From Arenicola marina (taxonomy: Eukaryota; Annelida; Polychaeta; Arenicolidae), in the NCBI GenBank assembly GCA_964019135.1, contig OZ025255.1:22297708-22361707 (forward strand): a stretch of DNA of 64,000 nt, in the 5' to 3' direction. Below the pieces are notes generated by a model, which was given only the letters and a program-made list of their open reading frames with translations, was not told the DNA's origin and did no database searches. The position numbers and the translations under genes were made by a program. This document shows positions 56,111-64,000 of this stretch, one piece after another. Numbering within the stretch: the stretch's first letter is position 1; each line of letters starts with the position of its first letter.

Positions 56111-57575
56111 GGATAAAAAACACGTATCTGATAATATGTGATTGAAATACATGGTCTGAACTTCGAATGTGAAATCAACGGCTAATCCGACTAATCCGTC
56201 CACAACGGACTGTGGACCGTGTTCGGTTCTCGTAATATGACGCAGTTGAAATACGTCGTGGTCTGAATTTTGAATGTGAAAGTAACGGATGATCTCTGAA
56301 CCGTGTCTGGTTGTCAGTGGTCTGTTTAAGATTACTTTACCTGTTTGAACGCCATATGGCGACAACGGATCCAAGAGATCCAATGGAGTATCGTGCTGTA
56401 GGTTTTCGAGCGGCTCAACTGATTGAGGAGCTGACCGATGCACCCATACGCTACAGAATTAACTCCATAACAGATGGCGAGGCCGGCGTCACACCACACG
56501 GTCGTTTGCTCCACACATCAATATAACAACCAGCCAGCTATCTAGCGTGTAGCCATGACGTCAACGTACCATTAAGTAATTACGCGCCATGCCATAGAAG
56601 GATAAATGGCTTTATGTTCGAGAAATGTTAGTGTGACAAAAAAAGATGTGCCGTTTTCACTTCTTACCATGATGTTTCCTGCTTTCAGTTTCCGATTCAG
56701 ACTCCACCTCCTTTCGTCTACGGCGTTTAGTTCTTCGGCCAATGCTGTTTGAGTTATACATTGTGATGTATGTATCAGTATAGCGAAAGTGGAGAATAGA
56801 TCAATCTGTGTGAGAATGTGAGAATTTCGTGGCACCTTTCCGACGCTAGACAATAATGCGGAGACCACTTAGATGCAACCCTGCACATAAGCCAAGCTTC
56901 TACCCCGTGGTAGTGTTGCGCTAGAGTTCGGCATTTAGCCCGTTGCGCATGCTTGTCTTTTTTATGTCCAAGTTCGGCAGTCACATACCGACCGGCATTA
57001 TGAGGTTTAATCAACTTTGTGAATACCCGGATCGGTAAAATAACCATTGTTACCCACAGCCAACGAATGATGTATTGCGGTATTGCGGTATTGCGGTGAC
57101 ATCTGCTTCAGGCTGTTCTAAAGCTGATCGTCGCGATAAACCTGTTATAGTGCCTTACAATGCGTTCACACGACACCGCTATGAAGCCATATATATGAAT
57201 CGTTTAATTAATCCTGTCACATTACACCATATTGTCCCATATTGTTAGGCAGGTATGCTATTCAGGGGGTAGACAGGACTGACAGAACAGTCGCGGATCC
57301 CTGACGTGTCGCCACGGTTGGAGTAAATTTGGGGATGGGTGGGGGGGGCAAATTGGTCCTGCAATATATCATTGGTATGCAGGTAACTTTATCGGATATG
57401 GCGAACGGCGTTAACTAGTTCTACAGACATCTGAAAAACAGAGCGCAAATCAACCATTTTACACAAACTTCGACACCAATATCAGTGTTCCACTCGCTTT
57501 TTAGCCCCATGTTGTCCCGTCTGTTCGATGCAGGTGACACTGCCCACTGCCCTTGGATCAATCACCGGAGAACAA
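56111..57575. other. Non-coding stretch, nothing recognised
   Basis: There is a small triplication of 'ttgcggta' at about 57070-57095. No gene was recognised. Confidence 0.5.
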
Positions 57576-57578
57576 GAT

Positions 57579-57742
57579 GGTTGGTTGGTTATTATATATT
57601 CAGGACGATTCAACCACATTTGGTCATATCGCGTCAATGGGAGAAGGAAGGGTAGGGCGGAGCCATATCCTCTATTCTTTACGAAGAAAGACATGGGATT
57701 TTTATCCTGCGACCACACAAAGAAAATTAGGTGGAGCACGAA
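57579..57742 (-). mobile_element. SINE family A, truncated
   Basis: Tail 'ggttggttattatatattca' and body 'catatcgcgtcaatgggaga' with 'acgaagaaagacatggga' match family A. It loses similarity before the tRNA head. Confidence 0.82.
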
Positions 57743-58065
57743 CCAAACAGACGTGTGATGTATTTCGATTATATGACCAATGGTGATAAAGCAGATTTCC
57801 ATGATCTGTTTGATCATCTGTAGACATAGGGAACAGGGACAAACATGCCCTCCACATATGCCAAACCTGAAGATCTATATCGAAAACCCTCGCGCTTGGG
57901 ACAAGTTTCATCCAACCCGGTTTCATTGTTCCCAGATGTTGCTTTTCATTTCATTTAATTTCATTGCAAGTCATTTTATCAAGATTTCTTTCACAACTAA
58001 ACAAATCTACGGCCATTTCAGTCAAGGGCATTGTTGAAGAGTCGAAGAGACATTTTTCAAAAGCC

Positions 58066-58481
58066 TAAATTAAAGTTGCATGTCGAGTTCCTTCCCGCCA
58101 AAACTAAGCCTAGGCGAAATTTATATCAAAATTTGCAGAAAACTCGATAGTTTCATTCTATAAATTCAGAAACCTGATAAACCTCGCCGTTTCGGCTGTG
58201 GTGTGGCAAACGTGTCTATCCCGGGACACCACAGAACTCGGTCGCGGCAATGCTACTTATACCAAAGCATCGCGAAGCACACAAACTGATGACGTTTACC
58301 ACTAAAATGAAAACTTGTGGTAAATTAATATCACAGACAAGGCTAAGAGACACTATTTGGCAGTCTGGTATGGGTGTAGTATAGATAAAAGAAGTCTTGA
58401 ATGATTCAAGAACTGATTCTTATATGTATTTTGACCTCATTAGTTTTGGCGGGAAAGAGCTCCACATGCAACTTTAATTTA
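58066..58481. mobile_element. MITE with about 42-bp terminal inverted repeats
   Basis: The left end at 58066 reads TAAATTAAAGTTGCATGTCG... to CCCGCCAAAACTAA (58107). The reverse complement of 58481-58440 reads TAAATTAAAGTTGCATGTGG... to CCCGCCAAAACTAA, with about three differences in 42 bases. The outermost TA on each side could be a TA target duplication, which would suit a Tc1/mariner-type non-autonomous element, but that is inference. No transposase frame lies inside. A small inner hairpin (CTTGAAT...ATTCAAG) lies near 58400. Confidence 0.82.
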
Positions 58482-58489
58482 CTGGTTTA

Positions 58490-58960
58490 AATGAAACCTG
58501 GGCGCCCATCCGCGATATCAAATGCTGCGTGCCTTGAACTGTATATTGAATACACACAGGGCATTAAATCGTACCCCTGGAGCATACCCCGTGTGGGTCC
58601 TGCCCTGCGTAAACAGATCCTGGCCCCAGAGTACGGGATATTACAGGGTTCGGTGAATAGTAACACCTCACAAAAGGCACACAAAGGATTCACTATCGTC
58701 GTATCGTCATAGAGCAGTATGCTTTCAGGCAGGGAGCCGTGGACACAGGGAGTCTGCCATACAGGCTTGCAATGCCATATGTAGAGTTGCGCATGTATTG
58801 TGCTACTATTATATTGTGATGTTCCATACAGTCATATATGGACTGCACATGGCGTTCACCCAGCCGATGAGGTATTTGTGACCAACGTATATACAGCGGC
58901 AATTGGCGGTATAGATTGTGGCATGTATTGGAACGGCTATGTAATCTGTCTCTATTATAA
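58490..58960. other. Non-coding stretch, nothing recognised
   Basis: No gene or repeat was recognised. Confidence 0.5.
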
Positions 58961-58966
58961 TCATAT

Positions 58967-59560
58967 CTACCTTCCTAAGCGAAATTACACAACATACACG
59001 GTCCCAAGCGAAGAGACACAACATATCTACCTTCCTAAGCGAAGAGACACAACAGATCTACCTTCCTAAGCGAAGAGACACAACAGATCTACCTTCCTAA
59101 GCGAAGAGACACAACATATCTACCTTCCGAAGCGAAGAGACAGCAGATCTAGCTTCCTAAGCGAAAAGATACAACATATACTTCCCCAAGCGAAGAGACA
59201 GCAGATCTACCTTCCTAAGCGAAATGAAACAACAGATACTGCCCCAAACGAAGAGATGCAACAGATCATCCTTCCCAAGCGAAGACACAACAGATCAACC
59301 TTCCTCAGTGAAGCAAGACAGCAGATTTACCTTCCTAAGCGAAGTGACAACCGATCTACCTTCCTAAGCGAAGAGACACAACATAAAGACACAACATACA
59401 CAGCTCCAAGCGAAGAGACAACATATCTACTTTCCTAAGTGACATCACAGAACAATTCTACCTCTGTCAGCGAGATATTAGATATACCTTCCTAAGCAAA
59501 TTGACATCAGATCTACCTTCCCAAGCAAAACGACAAACAGATATACCTCCCTAAGGAGAT
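58967..59560. repeat. Minisatellite, about 31-bp unit, about 18 copies
   Basis: 'gatctaccttcctaagcgaa' plus 'gagacacaaca' repeats with indels and decays after about 59450. Confidence 0.92.
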
Positions 59561-59589
59561 CCCAAATCCTAATGACTTCATGTACATAC

Positions 59590-60235
59590 ATATATACCTC
59601 TACGAACGAACTGACACAACAGTAGGTTTACCTCCCACATGGAAATGACACAACAGATGTAGATTTACCTCCCACATGGAAATGACACGAGAGATGTAGA
59701 TTTACCTCTCACGTGGAAATGACACGAGAGATTTATCTCCCATCGCCCTAATGGAAATGGCACAACAGATATACCTCCCAAATGGAAATGACACGGGAGA
59801 TTTATCCCCAATCGCCCTAATGGAAATGGCACAACAGATATACCTCCCAAATGGAAATGACACGGGAGATTTATCTCCCATCGCTCTAATGGAAATGGGG
59901 GGGCCTCCCTGGTGTAGTGGTTAGCGCACTAGACCGCAGATCAATAGGTCCTGGGTTCGAATCCGGGCTCGGGCACCTAATCTGGGGCATGTTTCATTCC
60001 TTCATCCTTCATCGTCTCGGGAGGTTCCTTGGCCCAATTTAGCCTGTATGTGCACAAAAGTGGCCTAAAACACCAACATTCCATTCCTTCTAATGGAAAT
60101 GGCACAACAGATATACCTCCCAAATGGAAATGACACGGGAGATTTATCTCCCATCGCTCTAATGGAAATGACACAACAAATATACCCCCCTCATCGAAAT
60201 GAAACAGCGGATTTACCTCCCCGGTCGAAATGACG
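59590..60235. repeat. Compound minisatellite interrupted by a SINE
   Basis: Two related units alternate: 'cctcccaaatggaaatgaca' plus 'cgggagatttatctcccatcg', and 'ctctaatggaaatggcacaa' plus 'cagatata'. The GGGAGATTTATCTCCC segment is a palindrome. The array is split by the SINE at 59899-60088 and resumes after it. Confidence 0.88.
59899..60088 (+). mobile_element. tRNA-derived SINE, family B, complete, with 14-bp target duplication
   Basis: Head GGGCCTCCCTGGTGTAGTGG (box A), box B GGTTCGAATCC, linker 'gaggttccttggcccaattt' and tail 'tgtgcacaaaagtggcctaa' are as in the copy at 25408-25594, with almost no differences. TCTAATGGAAATGG precedes (59885-59898) and follows (60089-60102) it. Because the host array repeats a similar motif, this duplication is slightly less certain than at 25 kb. 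Confidence 0.94.
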
Positions 60236-60257
60236 AGGCACACATCCCGGGCGGGGA

Positions 60258-60355
60258 TTGACCTTTGCTTCAATCCCATTTCATTGTTCCGGGATGTGTC
60301 CTGGCTCAACTCAGCCTTCCTGTGCCTAACAGCCGCTTGAATCACCAACATTTCA
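60258..60355 (+). mobile_element. SINE tail fragment (family B-like)
   Basis: 'gttccgggatgtgtcctggc', 'tcaactcagccttcctgtgc' and 'caccaacatttcattt' correspond to the linker and tail of family B in plus orientation, diverged, with the head lost. Confidence 0.55.
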
Positions 60356-60359
60356 TTTC

Positions 60360-61345
60360 CCTTTCCAAACAGAATGACACCCGACACCTACCTGCCCTGT
60401 TGGGCCGTCGGCCATGTGCATGCCATGTGTTCACCATGTTCTGTGGACCAGAAGTCCCATCAGTATCCGTCTCTCTCCCCCTGTGGTTAAACGCTCCGAC
60501 AGACCATTGTCTGGGCAGTGGTTTGGCGGTGTGCATGTCGACAGTTACACAGCGCCAAGACCCCGTCGTTGTTCTAAATCAATACTGCTTCGTCATAGCT
60601 CACGGAGTACTCATGGCTAGTGATATATTTCGCGACTGGTACGCGATTTTCAACATGGAACCAGCTGTTGTCACTCGATCTCCCTCGTTACAGCTCACGG
60701 AATCCAGTATAGTGGGAAACGCACTGCGCGAGCAATACGTGAGCGATGAAGGAACAAAGGACCGTGCTGACAACAAGAGTTGTTTCTGCATGGTGCCAGC
60801 GATCCTCAAACAAAAGATCCACGCACCATCTGCTAGCTAATATTTTAGCATAGCTCACCTATCACTCAGAAATTAAGTTTTCTCCAGAGAACGATTTCGT
60901 GGAAGATGAAAGGCAAAGGATTATGGCGACTGGCATTGGGTTTATACGACAAGTATATTTGGAAAATAACCATTGGCGGATGTGCTTCAAAACTATTCTT
61001 CTGCTTACCACCAGTCACACAAACAACCGGAGATTACTGTTCTTAAATGTTCCCGAAATTTATTATGAGAAACATGAACTACGCATGCTGTCAAACTCCT
61101 TACCTAAATGCAACAAAACTCGGTAACAGAAAGCAACAGAATAACTCGACAGCATGTACGTAGGGGGGGGGGGGGATTAAAATGCAACCATATAAGGTCC
61201 ACCTTTTATGTCAAAGCTCACGAAATGTATCAGGGTAGCAAATAGCAGGCGTGAGTAACACGTGAGCTATACTTAAACAAAAGAGTAAACTGAGACCCCT
61301 AGGTGAGACAGAACCCGGCTTCACGATATTAACCTTCAATGCGAG
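60360..61345. other. Non-coding stretch
   Basis: A 191-codon plus-strand frame (60265-60840) begins inside the SINE tail and shows no domain. Poly-G lies at 61162-61173. No gene is supported. Confidence 0.5.
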
Positions 61346-61348
61346 CTT

Positions 61349-61640
61349 TTGGTTGGTTGTCTTTAAGGACGCTTACAACATAAAACAACATATAAAGATG
61401 CAAACCGGTGGGGCCGAGTGAACTAATATCCAGCCATCAAATCACAGATCAAGAACATGCCTTGTTCTCAAATAACTGATGACCGTGGGAAGGGTCACAT
61501 TATTCATAGTTTGTTTACATCCATAAATCGAAAAACAAATTGGTCAGGGATTGAACACACAAGGCTAATTAAATTAATTAGTTCATTAAATTTAAGGTCG
61601 AACGATTTACCAACTGAGCTAACCGGACTTCACAGTGATC
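61349..61640 (-). mobile_element. SINE remnants: family A tail scrap and a tRNA-like head
   Basis: 61349-61385 has 'ttggttggttgtctttaagg' plus 'acgcttac' (family A tail). 61545-61640 in reverse has GGTTAGCTCAGTTGGTAAAT (box A) and box-B-like 'tgtgttcaatccctgacc' separated by an AT-rich segment. Whether they are one insertion is unclear. Confidence 0.5.
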
Positions 61641-62725
61641 GATGGTGTTTGAAGGCGCCTGCCTCTGAACTAGTAGAAGCACTCTTTTTCATAAAAGCGC
61701 CAGTTATAGTTTATGATGACGGACATTAGAGACGGACACAACCATCAAGGAAAGCAAACAGTTCATAACGCAAACATGCAGGACTCCTTGGCAGCGAGAG
61801 GTTACATCCGGTTGTTAGCGAACGCGTCAGTTGAAACACCCGTCGCCACTACCTCTCTCAGCCCTGGCCAACATTCTTTCTTTCTAACAAACCTGGCTAT
61901 CAGACTGAGAAGAATGCTTGAAGCTGAACCAATGCAACCAGACGGTGGTCCCACGTCACACGACGAGTAGCTGGCTTGGGGAAGAGAGATTTTCATTGAG
62001 AAAATTATGAAAAGATCAAACTGTCGGAAGCGAAAGGACATTTTCAGAGATGGATAAGTGTCTGGATCAATTAATGCTCACCTGTTTCCCGAAAACGTCC
62101 GGAATACGCGTCTGATAACCTCCTGAAAGCCCGCCGGAGAGGAGATCCCCTGGGTGACTCCTCCATCCTCCACCCCCCGGGGGGAGGGGGAGGGGGAGGG
62201 GGTGGGGCGCGGTGTCCTCTCGGCTACCTCCACTAACATCCGTCAGAGGGCGCCATATCCGAAAACGCCGCTGCAGTCTTCAACAGGAAGCGTCGTAACC
62301 GCAATAGCCTGGCGGCCAGTTTTTATCCAGATAGAAACACCTCCAAAGACTTGGTTTGTGAACGATTCACGGAAAATATGTAGTAGTCCGTATATATACT
62401 CCACAAGGTCAGTCGGGGGATGAGTGGAAGCTATGCGAAGTCATGAGAGTCTATATCCACATGTCCATTTCAAACACCGTCATCAGCACATTAATCGTCA
62501 CGTGGGGGTCACCAATAAATATTTCAATCATTGCCTCCTGTATGATCACAAACACATCGCCGTCGGATGTGTCACACCGAAGGCCATCCCAGGGTGCACG
62601 ATATCGATTATTGTAGTACACACAGGCCTTGAGTTAAACGTGGGCTATTCTGAATTCTGAGTAGGTTGGCGCCAGCAACACCTAAGCCAATTAAACGGTC
62701 GTTGGGAGTGAATCACATGATGAAC
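61641..62725. other. Non-coding stretch with G-rich run
   Basis: Positions 62175-62207 are G-rich ('gggggagggggagggggagg'). An 85-codon plus-strand frame at 61713-61970 has no recognisable motif. Confidence 0.5.
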
Positions 62726-62726
62726 C

Positions 62727-62980
62727 AGGGCTTCGTACCGGAGCACGATCGACCGCCGCGAACATTTTTGGTCACTCGGAACTTGCTACGGTACGACATT
62801 GGTCACATCGAACTATTTCTATTTGTTGCGGGGATAACCATCAAATAATTATCCTTACTTTGGAAAAAGCAGCACAATCAAAATTGCGCGCGTCCTTGAC
62901 CAATCCGCCAATTTCCAATCCTTATTTGTCGTACCGCAGAGAGTGCGATCGCGATCGATCGTGCTACGGTACGCAGCCCC
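62727..62980. mobile_element. Short inverted-repeat element (possible MITE), about 255 bp
   Basis: The left arm 'gggcttcgtaccggagcacg' plus 'atcgaccgccgcg' (62727-62760) pairs with the reverse complement of 62944-62980 ('gggctgcgtaccgtagcacg' plus 'atcgatcgcgatcgc'). A second inner pair ('tgctacggtacgac' near 62784 and its complement near 62930) supports an interrupted foldback. No target duplication was identified. Confidence 0.6.
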
Positions 62981-62984
62981 GATG

Positions 62985-63420
62985 ACATAATTACTCTTCG
63001 AAATAACAGGGAATTACCCCCGGGTTATGGCTCATTACTGTGGCGGGCATCACGTCATGGTCCACAACGTCCTGCTCCAATCAGAAATGAATAACTTATT
63101 GCTCAAGTTGTGTTCCTGGGAGGTACCCATCCGGAGCCTCAATGAATCAACCGAAAGGGTAAACAAAAATATCGGCCTACATCATTAAGCTCGCCAGAAA
63201 CGGGGCTTGGGTGTGGAAATGTTTTATTCAGTGGCTTCTCTGGCTTGCGAAGCGGCCTCATAGAATAGCGGGTGTGACTTGGACAATGGCGCTAACGAAT
63301 AAGGGAGTGTTGTCATAGATCTATCTATACTGTACCACCAGACGAGCGAGAGACCTTGTCAGTTACAAGTAACATAACCGTGCTGTGGCGGATGTGCGAC
63401 ATGTTAAATAATACAGTCGC
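62985..63420. other. Non-coding stretch, nothing recognised
   Basis: No gene or repeat was recognised. Confidence 0.5.
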
Positions 63421-63427
63421 GCTTATG

Positions 63428-63930
63428 CTCATTTATCGCCCACTACCACTATCGCCACAACGTCGCTCATTCCCGTTTATTGCCCACTACCCACCCACGC
63501 CACAACGTCGCTCGTCCCCGTTTATCGCCCACTACCCACTCACGCCACAACGCCGCTCGTCCCCGTTTATCGCCCACTACCCACCCACGCCAAAACGTCG
63601 CTCGTCCCCGTTTATCGCCCACTACCTACTCACGCCACAACGTCGCTCGTCCCCGTTTATCGCCCACTACCCACCCACGCCATAACGTCGCTCGTCCCCG
63701 TTTATCGCCCACTACCCACCCACGCCACAATGACGCTCGTCCCCGTTTATCGCCTACTACCCACCCACGCCACAGCGTCGCTAGTCCCCGTTTATCGCCC
63801 ACTACCCACCCACGCCACAGCGTCGCTCGTCCCCGTTTATTGCCTACTACCCACTCACGCCACAGCGTCGCTCGTCCCCGTTTATCGCCCACTACCCACC
63901 CACGCCATAACGTCGCTCGTCCCCGTACAT
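63428..63930. repeat. Minisatellite, 45-bp unit, 11 copies
   Basis: 'cgctcgtccccgtttatcgc' plus 'ccactacccacccacgccacaacgt' repeats. Forty-five is a multiple of three, so fixed frames stay open on both strands as 15-residue peptide repeats (for example PTTHPRHNVARPRLS), and several frames are open at once. No splice sites, start context or unique flanking coding sequence support a gene. Confidence 0.95.
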
Positions 63931-64000
63931 GACGCTTGCGTTTCTAGTTTACGGTACGGTGCGCCACGTTTTATTTAGTGTTTGAAGTTAGTTTTGGGCC

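Noticed and set aside
60265-60840. 191-codon plus-strand frame
   Set aside because: It starts inside a SINE tail, has no recognisable domain and no splice sites of note.
63356-63978. Overlapping frames of 82-150 codons with 15-residue repeats
   Set aside because: They arise from a 45-bp minisatellite that is open in several frames at once, with no domain or splice support.

Overview
The window is eukaryotic (metazoan) intergenic and intronic DNA. It shows no operons or bacterial gene density. Instead it has consensus GT..AG exons, tRNA-derived SINEs with target-site duplications, a non-LTR retrotransposon, short inverted-repeat (MITE-like) elements and an exceptional load of minisatellites, which by rough addition fill about a fifth of the window. 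The only host gene I can support encodes an MCTP-type protein (multiple C2 domains and transmembrane region protein, a calcium-sensing ER/membrane-trafficking family). Its C2 sequence looks invertebrate, and a marine invertebrate (perhaps a spiralian) is my guess; the sequence does not settle the phylum.

Host gene. MCTP lies on the minus strand and spans at least 47.0 to 13.5 kb, probably from about 50.0 kb. Three exons (16374-16266, 14169-13947, 13607-13487) join in perfect phase (0-1-2-0) and encode the first C2 domain. Upstream there are up to three alternative N-terminal modules, each ending in phase 0 and so compatible with the same acceptor at 16374. They are a long basic/serine-rich internal exon (47013-46637) fed by a possible small first exon (50047-50017), an ATG-led exon (43778-43617), and a weaker ATG-led candidate (41523-41386). 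The remaining C2 domains and the membrane region are not seen and should lie left of position 1.

Layout. 1-13 kb: non-coding DNA with degenerate SINEs, a MITE with clear ends (3.1-3.5 kb), two 37-bp minisatellites and two well-preserved SINEs. 13.5-16.4 kb: C2 exons. 17-22.7 kb: SINEs, a GC-rich repeat beside a 200-N assembly gap, and an AT-rich repeat-poor island. 23.5-44.4 kb: a near-continuous series of minisatellites with units of 18, 19, 21-24, 23, 29, 33, 42/43, 71 and 76 bp. 41-50 kb: the N-terminal exons, each with a minisatellite close behind its donor. 51-64 kb: a large foldback element, two LINE 3' ends in opposite orientation, further MITEs and SINEs, and three more arrays.

The most unusual structure is the 48-bp array at 46.05-46.64 kb. 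It appears to have grown out of the splice donor of the 47-kb MCTP exon. It repeats the donor consensus 12 times, always at multiples of three bases, and carries nine perfect TGACGTCA (CRE) octamers. Most long open frames in the window are by-products of stop-free tandem repeats and are not annotated as genes.
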